Source of the DNA: a bacterium
GTDB taxonomy: Bacteria; Sumerlaeota; Sumerlaeia; UBA8349
Assembly (NCBI GenBank): GCA_013203855.1
Contig: JABMPG010000791.1
Coordinates: forward strand, 1 to 6,021
Length of the DNA stretch: 6,021 bases
Direction: 5' to 3'
The stretch's first letter is position 1. Every line of letters begins with the position of its first letter. Under the pieces are notes generated by a model, which did not search any database, was not told where the DNA came from, and saw nothing but the letters and a program-made list of their open reading frames with translations. Of this stretch, positions 1-5,674 are shown one piece after another. Position numbers and translations under genes: made by a program.

Positions 1-653
1 CCGTAATTGAGGTCCTGACGATGCCCCCCGGACCCCCCACTGCCTCCCAGGAAAAGAGAGAGCGCCGCGGAATCGTAAGCGGGGCCTCCGGACGAGGACG
101 TGCCCGTATAGAAGAACCCCCGTCCCCCCGCGCCACCATGACCCGCGCCGCCGCCGCCATTGAACTTGCTTCCGGCTCTTCCCGCGCCAGGTCCCTCCCC
201 ATCGGTCGCGATGAGGACCGTTTCCGTACTTCCCTTTCCTCCCGCGTATCCGCCCAGCACCCCGGAAGCCGAGCTGCCATCGGCCTGACCATCCGCGCCA
301 TTGGCAACCATGACCACGTCAATCGTCGCCGATCCCTGACTAAGAAGCGCCAGGGGCCGGTCGCCGGAGAAAGTCACGTTGGCCGATCCGGTGATATTGA
401 TCGAGCTGAAACAGAAAACAGCCACCTCGCGGCCGGTTTCCGTAAAGCCGATAACCCCCGGCGAAGCAAAATCGCTCACCGTCAGGGCATCGGTGTCGAA
501 TTGAATTTCGCCTGAACTCGCCGAGAGGGCGCCGATCACCGTGAAATCCGTCGGATCAAACACCGACCCGAATCGGGCGGGAGTCTGGCCCGTCACGAAC
601 GGGACCATGGCCCAGAAATACAGCATGACGATCAGACTGGTGCGGGTCTGCAT
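1..653 (-). CDS. Secreted glycine-rich surface protein, N-terminal part (cut by window edge)
   Basis: This frame is open from ATG at 653 to the left edge, giving 217 codons with no stop, so the C-terminus is missing. Residues 1-23 look like a Sec signal peptide: MQTRT, then a hydrophobic stretch (SLIVMLYFWAMVPFV), then a TGQ-type signal peptidase I site with no lipobox cysteine. Residues 24-120 are rich in short beta-strand-like segments (GREVAVFCFSSINI, RPLALLSQGSATIDVVM). This is the style of secreted beta-solenoid or adhesin-like proteins. From about residue 118 the chain becomes Gly/Ala/Ser-rich (GGGGAGHGGAGGRG, GGSGGSGG). The start is supported by GAGGAG 8 nt upstream. It follows the sulfatase on the same strand after 263 bp, so co-transcription is possible but unproven. 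Export is fairly sure. The surface or matrix role is inference from composition, and no enzymatic motif is visible. Confidence 0.8.
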   Translation of the reverse strand, partial: MQTRTSLIVMLYFWAMVPFVTGQTPARFGSVFDPTDFTVIGALSASSGEIQFDTDALTVSDFASPGVIGFTETGREVAVFCFSSINITGSANVTFSGDRPLALLSQGSATIDVVMVANGADGQADGSSASGVLGGYAGGKGSTETVLIATDGEGPGAGRAGSKFNGGGGAGHGGAGGRGFFYTGTSSSGGPAYDSAALSLFLGGSGGSGGHRQDLNY

Positions 654-661
654 CGGGGAAT

Positions 662-667
662 CTCCTC
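662..667 (-). promoter_or_regulatory. Ribosome-binding site of the glycine-rich protein gene
   Basis: On the minus strand AAGAGGAG is followed by 8 nt and then the ATG at 653. It is a near-ideal Shine-Dalgarno sequence and the main evidence that this edge-truncated frame is a real gene. Confidence 0.75.
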
Positions 668-789
668 TTCGGGGATGGTAGAATCGGACGACTACACTAT
701 CTTCGTAAAATGGTAGCACCTGATCACCGGCAACGCACGCGCAATCGGCGCAATACAAATGAATTCATTGCGTTCTGTGCGGGCTGAGA

Positions 790-814
790 TCGCGATCGGG
801 CCGGTCGATCCCGA
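790..814. other. Imperfect hairpin between the sulfatase and secreted-protein genes
   Basis: TCGCGATCG (790-798) pairs with CGATCCCGA (806-814) across a 7-nt loop, giving 8 of 9 pairs. It lies about 100 bp beyond the sulfatase stop. In the sulfatase direction the T-run (TTTTT) comes before the stem, not after it, so it is not a standard Rho-independent terminator. It could be an mRNA 3' structure, a protein site or chance. The rest of 654-916 shows no gene and no convincing promoter. Confidence 0.3.
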
Positions 815-916
815 CTGAAAAAGGGGGGAGATCGAACGGAAATCGCACGAATTCCCGTCGCCGTCCCTGTTGGTTCAGGCCATGCTTCAGATATGCACGG
901 AAGACGGTGTCTCTTC

Positions 917-2467
917 TCACGATTTGGCCGGGGTGTTCGTTTCATTGGGTGGCCAGACGTGTTCTTCCGAATAAACTTCTTTCAGACGGCTCCAGTAGCG
1001 CCGTCCTTTATGGACCAGTTCCCGAGGGGAATACTGGTCCCGGAGGTGTAAAGTCCGGTCATCCTGGAAGTCCGACTTCGTGCGATAGCCCAGCGTGAAA
1101 CGGAAGACCTGTTCGGTCAGTTCCAGCCGCGCCTGGCGATACTCTTCATCATGCCAAACATTGCGGGTCTCGCCCGGATCCTGGCGCAGGTCATACAGTT
1201 CGCTCTCGTCGGAGCCCTGATAGAAGACGAGACGATAGTCGCGTGTGCGAATGGCGGAAACCTTGCCTCGCGGGCTACCCCAGGTCCACTCACAGTAGAC
1301 TGCCTCGCGCGGATCGCTGTCGTCCTGGAGCATCTCCGGGATCGAACGTCCCTCCCGCACGCCGGACATCGGCACATCGCAGATCTCGCACAGAGTGGGA
1401 TAGAGGTCCACCGATTCCACGAAAACGTCCGAGTGCTGACCCTTCGGCCCGCCTGGCCAACTCAACAGAAAAGGCACGCGCTGGATCGATTCGTAGATTC
1501 CGAAGTTCTTGTGAAACAGGCCGTGTTCGCCAGCAAAATCGCCGTGGTCGGCAGTGAAGACGATGACGGTGTTCTCCAGTTCGCCGTCTTTCTCGAGTTT
1601 GTCGAGAACGCGGCCGATCTCCTTGTCGATGCAGGAAATGAGGGCGTAGTAACTGGCGAGGACGCGCTTGAGGCGGTCGGGATTCGGATCGGCGAGCGGA
1701 TAGCCGCAGCCGTTCTTTAACCGGTCCACCATAAACTTCGGCTTCCCGGCGAACCGGTTTTCGAAGTAATCGAAGGCATTGTCGGGCAGAACCATTTCCT
1801 CCGGGTCGTACATGTCGAAAAACTCGGGGGCGGGAGCGATGGGCGCGTGGGGCCGCTGAAAGGTCATGTGGACAAAGAACGGCCGCGACACATCGCGGCT
1901 CTCCAGAAACTTGAGCGTCTCCTCGCCGGTGTAATGCTCGATGGAATGCTCATAGGGCAGACGGGCCGGGCCCGAGCCGTCGATAGTGTATTCCATGCCG
2001 GGCTTGATCGAACCCTCCTCGTAGAAATCCGCGAGGCCGCGCTCTTCGAGGCACTTGAAATAGTGCGTGGTCGTCGGGTCGCCAACCTTGCAGTCGCACA
2101 GGTCGGTATAGCGGATGACCTCGAAGCCGTCCTCGTCCCATTTTCGGATCATGTGAGACTTGCCGAAAAGTCCGGTTTGATAGCCATAGCGGCGGAAGAC
2201 CGTGGCGAGGGTGTCGGGGTTCTCAGCGGGAAACTCGGCGTGATAGTTGCCGAAAAGACCGTGGGTGTGAAGGTACTGACCCACCATGAAACTGATGCGC
2301 GAGGGCGAGCAGATCGGATTGTTCGCGTAGGCGTTGTCGAAAACCACCCCGTTAGCCGCCACCTTGTCCAGGTTCGGCGTCTTCACATTCGGATGTCCCG
2401 CGAACCCGCCGCAATTCGCGTTGTGCTGGTCGGTCATCAACCACAGAACATTCGGCCGCTTTTTCAT
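917..2467 (-). CDS. S1-family (formylglycine-type) sulfatase, cytoplasmic, 516 aa
   Basis: Predicted to hydrolyse a sulfate ester, or a related phospho-/phosphonate monoester, in the alkaline phosphatase superfamily fold. The sulfatase motif CSPSR sits at residues 53-57 of NPICSPSRISF. Cys53 would be converted to formylglycine. The second signature GYQTGLFGKSH is at 95-105, with Lys103 and His105. Metal-site candidates are Asp13-Gln14 (LMTDQHN) and Asp307-His308 (FTADHGD). His207 (QRPHAP) and Lys320 (GLFHKN) complete the active site. Length is normal for the family. The start is ATG 2467, preceded by AAGGAG. An upstream in-frame GTG at 2497 would add 10 residues but has no such site. There is no signal peptide: MKKRPNVLWLMTDQ is already the first core strand. 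Residues from about 455 form a charged C-terminal tail. The Asp-Gln/Asp-His metal set resembles choline sulfatases and phosphonate monoester hydrolases more than the Asp-Asp/Asp-Asn set of Pseudomonas arylsulfatase. Substrate is unknown. Family membership is near certain. Confidence 0.95.
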   Translation of the reverse strand: MKKRPNVLWLMTDQHNANCGGFAGHPNVKTPNLDKVAANGVVFDNAYANNPICSPSRISFMVGQYLHTHGLFGNYHAEFPAENPDTLATVFRRYGYQTGLFGKSHMIRKWDEDGFEVIRYTDLCDCKVGDPTTTHYFKCLEERGLADFYEEGSIKPGMEYTIDGSGPARLPYEHSIEHYTGEETLKFLESRDVSRPFFVHMTFQRPHAPIAPAPEFFDMYDPEEMVLPDNAFDYFENRFAGKPKFMVDRLKNGCGYPLADPNPDRLKRVLASYYALISCIDKEIGRVLDKLEKDGELENTVIVFTADHGDFAGEHGLFHKNFGIYESIQRVPFLLSWPGGPKGQHSDVFVESVDLYPTLCEICDVPMSGVREGRSIPEMLQDDSDPREAVYCEWTWGSPRGKVSAIRTRDYRLVFYQGSDESELYDLRQDPGETRNVWHDEEYRQARLELTEQVFRFTLGYRTKSDFQDDRTLHLRDQYSPRELVHKGRRYWSRLKEVYSEEHVWPPNETNTPAKS

Positions 2468-2475
2468 CTCAAAGG

Positions 2476-2481
2476 CTCCTT
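2476..2481 (-). promoter_or_regulatory. Ribosome-binding site that fixes the sulfatase start
   Basis: The minus strand reads GGAAGGAG, then 8 nt, then ATG at 2467. This favours ATG 2467 over the GTG at 2497, whose upstream sequence lacks a purine-rich box. Confidence 0.75.
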
Positions 2482-2508
2482 CCGGAAGCAAACTCACACT
2501 GGTTTTGG

Positions 2509-2537
2509 AGGTTAGCAGAGCAGGCGGGAAGGGTCAA
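2509..2537 (-). promoter_or_regulatory. Candidate sigma70-type promoter of the sulfatase gene
   Basis: On the minus strand TTGACC (2537-2532, 5 of 6 to the -35 consensus) is separated by 17 nt from TAACCT (2514-2509, which keeps the important T, A and final T of the -10). Transcription would begin near 2502, leaving a leader of about 35 nt. The -35 box lies in the loop of an inverted repeat, CGGGAA (2525-2530) and TTCCCG (2545-2550), which may be chance. The -10 is weak. Confidence 0.4.
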
Positions 2538-2585
2538 TCGCCGTTTCCCGGATCGCAAGGAACGAGGTGAGTCCTATTCAGGATC

Positions 2586-2620
2586 AGGATCCGAACGGTC
2601 AAGACTCAACGGATCTTTTT
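2586..2620 (+). terminator. Possible Rho-independent terminator upstream of the lipoprotein promoter
   Basis: GATCCG (2588-2593) pairs with CGGATC (2610-2615). A G-U and an A-U pair (2587 with 2616, 2586 with 2617) extend the stem to 8. The stem is followed by TTTTT (2616-2620). The loop is long at 16 nt, which weakens the case. It would stop rightward transcripts, including any antisense to the sulfatase, just before the -35 box at 2623. An alternative is a chance palindrome built on GGATCC. Confidence 0.3.
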
Positions 2621-2622
2621 CC

Positions 2623-2653
2623 TTGACGTAGCATACCGGCATACCGGTACAAT
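2623..2653 (+). promoter_or_regulatory. Candidate promoter of the lipoprotein/GH20-like operon, 19-bp spacer
   Basis: TTGACG (2623-2628, 5 of 6) and TACAAT (2648-2653, 5 of 6) are both strong boxes, separated by 19 bp instead of the usual 17. Transcription would start near 2660, giving a leader of about 30 nt. Long-spacer promoters are often poor without an activator, and the spacer here is filled with palindromic sequence, so regulation is likely. Confidence 0.55.
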
Positions 2654-2656
2654 TGT
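2631..2656. promoter_or_regulatory. Candidate operator: overlapping direct and inverted repeats
   Basis: Four patterns overlap here. GCATACCG is repeated in tandem (2631-2638 and 2639-2646). TACCGG (2634-2639) and CCGGTA (2644-2649) form a perfect inverted repeat with a 4-bp spacer. TACCGGTA (2642-2649) is a perfect palindrome. ACAATTGT (2649-2656), covering most of the -10 box, is another. A protein bound here would touch the spacer and the -10. The central CCGG core recalls LacI-family operators of the gluconate-repressor type, and the 19-bp spacer recalls MerR-type promoters. No regulator gene lies in the window, so the binding protein is unknown. Confidence 0.45.
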
Positions 2657-2675
2657 CTCGTTCGCGATTTGTTTC

Positions 2676-2682
2676 GGAAAGG
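2676..2682 (+). promoter_or_regulatory. Ribosome-binding site that fixes the lipoprotein start
   Basis: GGAAAGG is followed by 8 nt and ATG 2691. An in-frame GTG at 2682 overlaps this box and so is unlikely to be the start. The ATG also gives a cleaner lipoprotein signal beginning MNKW. Confidence 0.65.
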
Positions 2683-2690
2683 TGTCTGCC

Positions 2691-4544
2691 ATGAACAAAT
2701 GGATAGTGTTGGGCCTGTTGATGATGTGGGGAGGCGGATGCGCCACGCATAGGGAAATCCACACGACTGTTGACTTCAACTATGATATCCGCGATCCGCT
2801 ATGCAAAGAGCGGCCGACTACCGCGGCCATCGACAACATGATGAAGCAACTCAGATTGATCGGTGTCGAGCGCGTCTACTGGATGCACTACGCCGAAGAC
2901 TACTACATTCCCCAGCCGCTCCGGGACCCCGCAGCCGACGTTCTGACCTACGCCACCAAGGCCGCGCACGACAACGGCATGGAGATGTGGGCCCTGTTCA
3001 AACCTTTCGAGACCGGCCGTTCCGCCATGCACTTTCCCCAGAACGTGAAGTTCCCGGAGGGGGCCGTGACGGTGGAAGGAATCGGCGGCAACAGCTTTCC
3101 CATCGCGCGCTTTGTCATGGAACACCCCGACCTGCGCATCGAGCGCCGCCCCCTCGACCGTCCCTGGGACGTGCCGGTGGGTATGGTCAAGCTGGTCAAG
3201 GCGGATACCGAACCCACTCGTCTCAACAGAGACAACCTCACGCTCTACACCAGCAGCATCAACACGAATTTCGAGCCCTATCGGGGCGACTACACCTTCA
3301 CCGACACACTCGAAGAGCGGGACGGCAAGCTGGTCCGGGTTCTTACCTTCTCCGGCCTGAACATTCCCGTCTCCCAGCGCTATCTTCTCGTCATCCCCTC
3401 TATCGCGGACGAAAACGCCGACTTCCAGAACACCGACGACAAGATGATGGAGATCTACGACCACCAGGGAAAACCCATTCCCGTTACGTGGGATGAGGGC
3501 CTCGTGGACCGTAATTACCTTAAAAGCATGTTCGGCACCTATTTCTTTCTCCAATGGGGGCTGGGCGATTGGGCCGACCGGTTCATGCCCGAAGGCTTCG
3601 GCGAGACTCTCCCCACATCGTCCTTCATGTTTGACCGCGCCCATCAACTCGTCACTCGCTATCTGGACGGCGTCATGGATCCCGGTCGATCCGTCCGAAG
3701 GAACGGTTTCAAGGCGGTGGCCAAGGGCAAGAACATGCATCTCATCGGCTCTCTGCACCCCTGCTATCCCGAAGTCCGCCGCTATTGGCTCGACGAAATC
3801 CGCGACCGCTGCGTCAAGGCCGGTGTGGACGGGATCACGATCCGCATCTCCAACCATAGCTGTTGGACCAGCGAGCGAGAGATGTACGGCTTCAATCAGC
3901 CGGTCGTGGACGAATACATGAAGCGCTATGGCGTGGACATCCGGACCGAACCTTGGGACGAGGAAAAGTTGAAAGAGATCAATGGCGAATACCTCACCCT
4001 CTTTCTCCGGGAACTGAAAGAGAACCTGAAGAAGGCGGATTTGCCCCTGCAACTTCACGTGAATTTCCATTTCGGCGCTGAAGTTCCCGGAAGCCGGGCC
4101 AACAATGTGCCGTGGACCTTCGCCTACGACTGGAAAGAATGGATCGAGGACGATATCGCCGACAGCATCGAACTCAAATATCTCCCCTTTCCCTGGGGCT
4201 CCGCCCGCGGAATGGGCCAGGATTTCATGAACGAGGTCGTCGCCTTCGCCAAAGAGCATGACAAGCCCGTCTATTATGACTGGCGCCTGATGGGCGGCAT
4301 TCCCTGGCAGGCCGACCTGACCGACTCGAAATGGGACGCGCCCGATGTGAAGAAGGCGATCGATCAGATTCGAGAGACAGCCGGTTGGGGATGGAATGAT
4401 CCGAACATTGACGGCGTTATTCTCTACGAGGTGGACAGCTATACTTCCATCAACTCCGAGACGGACGAAGTCCTGCTCTCGCCCTTTGTCCGCCAGTTCG
4501 TCCACGACCTGAAGACCGGAAAGGAACCCAAACCCACGGAGTGA
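2691..4544 (+). CDS. Lipoprotein with glycosidase-like (GHL10/DUF187-style) TIM barrel, 617 aa
   Basis: Residues 1-17 form a lipoprotein signal: Lys3, hydrophobic IVLGLLMMW, then GGGC with Cys17 as the lipidation site. Gly at -3 is less usual than Leu. The mature chain begins like a (beta/alpha)8 barrel: GVERVYWMHYAEDYY at 58-72 and NGMEMWALFKPFETG at 95-109. Residues about 130-275 are strand-rich and look like an inserted beta domain. The barrel resumes at about 320-605, with GVDGITIRISNHSCW (378-392), LQLHVNFHFG (453-462), IELKYLPFPWG (493-503), PVYYDWRLMGG (526-536) and DGVILYEVDSY (574-584). The stretch GFNQPVVDEYMKRYGVD (400-416), followed by NGEYLTLFLREL, is characteristic of GHL10-like proteins in my memory of the family. 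Glu580, at the end of a late strand, is one catalytic candidate. Membrane anchorage is likely. Glycoside hydrolase activity and substrate are inference. It is first in a probable two-gene operon. Confidence 0.85.
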   Translation: MNKWIVLGLLMMWGGGCATHREIHTTVDFNYDIRDPLCKERPTTAAIDNMMKQLRLIGVERVYWMHYAEDYYIPQPLRDPAADVLTYATKAAHDNGMEMWALFKPFETGRSAMHFPQNVKFPEGAVTVEGIGGNSFPIARFVMEHPDLRIERRPLDRPWDVPVGMVKLVKADTEPTRLNRDNLTLYTSSINTNFEPYRGDYTFTDTLEERDGKLVRVLTFSGLNIPVSQRYLLVIPSIADENADFQNTDDKMMEIYDHQGKPIPVTWDEGLVDRNYLKSMFGTYFFLQWGLGDWADRFMPEGFGETLPTSSFMFDRAHQLVTRYLDGVMDPGRSVRRNGFKAVAKGKNMHLIGSLHPCYPEVRRYWLDEIRDRCVKAGVDGITIRISNHSCWTSEREMYGFNQPVVDEYMKRYGVDIRTEPWDEEKLKEINGEYLTLFLRELKENLKKADLPLQLHVNFHFGAEVPGSRANNVPWTFAYDWKEWIEDDIADSIELKYLPFPWGSARGMGQDFMNEVVAFAKEHDKPVYYDWRLMGGIPWQADLTDSKWDAPDVKKAIDQIRETAGWGWNDPNIDGVILYEVDSYTSINSETDEVLLSPFVRQFVHDLKTGKEPKPTE

Positions 4545-4553
4545 GCCAGACCC

Positions 4554-4653
4554 AGCCTCCGCAGGAGGTGAAGGCTTCATAGCCTCGGGCGCAAGCCCGT
4601 GGACTGCGAACCCTTCTTCCAACCCGTGAGCCCCCGCCGGGGGCGACGCTTCA
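4554..4653 (+). repeat. Intergenic hairpin element with a duplicated half-unit
   Basis: Three compact hairpins lie in the 132-bp gap: CCTCC-GCA-GGAGG (4556-4568), CGGGC-GCAA-GCCCG (4586-4599, a GNRA tetraloop) and GCCCCC-GCC-GGGGGC (4630-4644). The first and third, with flanks ending in GCTTCA, are copies of one unit (4554-4579 and 4629-4653), matching at 20 of 26 aligned positions. Between them T4558-A4566 becomes C4633-G4641, and G4555-T4569 becomes G4630-C4644, so pairing is kept. This resembles a short dispersed intergenic repeat of REP type. No T-run follows any stem, so none is a standard terminator. It could affect stability or the ratio of the two operon genes. Confidence 0.6.
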
Positions 4654-4662
4654 AACTCCACC

Positions 4663-4668
4663 AAAGGG
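4663..4668 (+). promoter_or_regulatory. Ribosome-binding site that fixes the GH20-like gene start
   Basis: AAAGGG is followed by 8 nt and ATG 4677. A longer in-frame GTG start at 4599 would put 26 residues inside the hairpin element and has no ribosome-binding site, so it is rejected. Confidence 0.6.
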
Positions 4669-4676
4669 CCTCGAAC

Positions 4677-5633
4677 ATGACCAGAAACCCCCATCCCCCG
4701 GAAGCAAACTCCTTCATCAAGGCCAACCTCATCCACCTCGGATGCAACATGTGGGCCGACTGGGAGAACCCCGACATTCCGCCCCTTTACGAGTACGCCA
4801 GATACAAGCCCTTCATGCGCCTCGACCGTCCCCTTTGGGACGACATGATGAAGGCCATGGTCGAGCACGGTTTCAATATGGTCGTCATCGACCTCGGCGA
4901 GGGCGTCAAGTACGAGAGCCACCCCGAGCTCGCTGTGAAGGGCTCCTGGTCGGTCTCCCGCCTGCGCAAGGAACTCGACAAGATCCGCAAGATTGGCCTG
5001 GAGCCGATTCCCAAGATGAACTTTTCCACGGCCCACAACCTCTGGCTCGGGCCCTATTCTAGAATGGTCTCCACGGCGAGATACTATCAGGTTGTCGAGG
5101 ATCTGATTCAGGAGGCCCATGACCTCTTCGACGGTCCCCGGCTCCTGCATCTCGGCATGGATGAGGAGACCTTCCAGCACCAGCGCTGGTATCGCTATGC
5201 GGTGGTCCGCCAGCACGACCTGTGGTGGGAGGACGTATATCACCTGTTCAGCCGCTGCGAAAAACTCAACATGCGCCCTTGGGTCTGGTCCGATTACGTC
5301 TGGCATCACCCCGAGCTGTTCTACAAAAAGATGCCGACCTCGGTCCTCCAGAGTAACTGGTTCTACTCGCCGAGTCTGAACCGGCAGAATCCCCGGGTCA
5401 GGGCCTACCTCGACCTCCAGGAAAAAGGCTACGACCAGGTGCCCACCGGCAGCAACCATTCCAACCCCGAAAACATCGTTCGCACCGCCGCTTGGGCCAA
5501 GCGTTACCTGTCACCCGAAAGTCTCAAGGGCTTGATGCAGACCCACTGGCGCGAGACCCTCGAGATCCGGAGAGGCCACCACATGGAAGCCATCGAGTGG
5601 GCGGGGAAAGCCTTCAAGATTCTGGAGAAATAG
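4677..5633 (+). CDS. GH20-like TIM-barrel protein, cytoplasmic, 318 aa
   Basis: The key motif is LLHLGMDEET at residues 156-165. It fits the GH20 beta-hexosaminidase pattern H-x-G-x-D-E, in which Asp162 would orient the substrate N-acetyl group and Glu163 would be the acid/base. The order of elements also suits a GH20-like barrel: GFNMVVIDLGEGVKYESHPE (65-84), LEPIPKMNFSTAH (108-120), the DE motif, RPWVWSDYVWHHPE (200-213), TSVLQSNWFYSP (221-232) and GYDQVPTGSN (251-260). I remember close relatives as conserved, mostly uncharacterised proteins in Planctomycetes, Lentisphaerae and related phyla. It has only a catalytic-module length, with no N-terminal GH20b-type domain and no signal peptide (MTRNPHPPEANSFIK), so it appears cytoplasmic. 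It follows the lipoprotein by 132 bp with no visible promoter, so an operon is likely. GH20 relationship is fairly confident. Hexosaminidase activity is inference. Confidence 0.85.
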   Translation: MTRNPHPPEANSFIKANLIHLGCNMWADWENPDIPPLYEYARYKPFMRLDRPLWDDMMKAMVEHGFNMVVIDLGEGVKYESHPELAVKGSWSVSRLRKELDKIRKIGLEPIPKMNFSTAHNLWLGPYSRMVSTARYYQVVEDLIQEAHDLFDGPRLLHLGMDEETFQHQRWYRYAVVRQHDLWWEDVYHLFSRCEKLNMRPWVWSDYVWHHPELFYKKMPTSVLQSNWFYSPSLNRQNPRVRAYLDLQEKGYDQVPTGSNHSNPENIVRTAAWAKRYLSPESLKGLMQTHWRETLEIRRGHHMEAIEWAGKAFKILEK

Positions 5634-5647
5634 AAGAATTGACCGGT

Positions 5648-5674
5648 GAGGGCGGTAATCGCGCCCTTTCTCTC
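5648..5674 (+). terminator. Probable Rho-independent terminator of the two-gene operon
   Basis: AGGGCG (5649-5654) pairs with CGCCCT (5662-5667) around a 7-nt loop, with a possible G-T wobble extension. TTCTCTC follows. It begins 15 bp after the stop of the GH20-like gene. The T-tract is interrupted, so termination may be incomplete. Confidence 0.45.

Noticed and set aside
21..515. A 164-codon plus-strand frame at the left edge
   Set aside because: Its translation is Arg/Pro/Ser-rich in the manner of a wrong frame, and it lies opposite the secreted-protein frame, which has a signal peptide and a ribosome-binding site.
654..780. A promoter for the secreted-protein gene
   Set aside because: Pairs such as TTGCCG with TTTTAC at 17-nt spacing exist on the minus strand, but the -10 matches only 3 of 6 positions and no pair stands out, so none is annotated.
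1151..2515. Two long plus-strand open frames opposite the sulfatase (189 and 222 codons)
   Set aside because: They are antisense shadows of a well-supported sulfatase gene and have no recognisable protein features.
2799..5459. An 886-codon open frame on the minus strand across both plus-strand genes
   Set aside because: Both real genes start at positions in the same phase, and this antisense frame uses exactly the same codon boundaries. Stops would need TTA, CTA or TCA codons in the sense strand, which are rare in such GC-rich genes. The sense proteins show clear motifs and the antisense one shows none.
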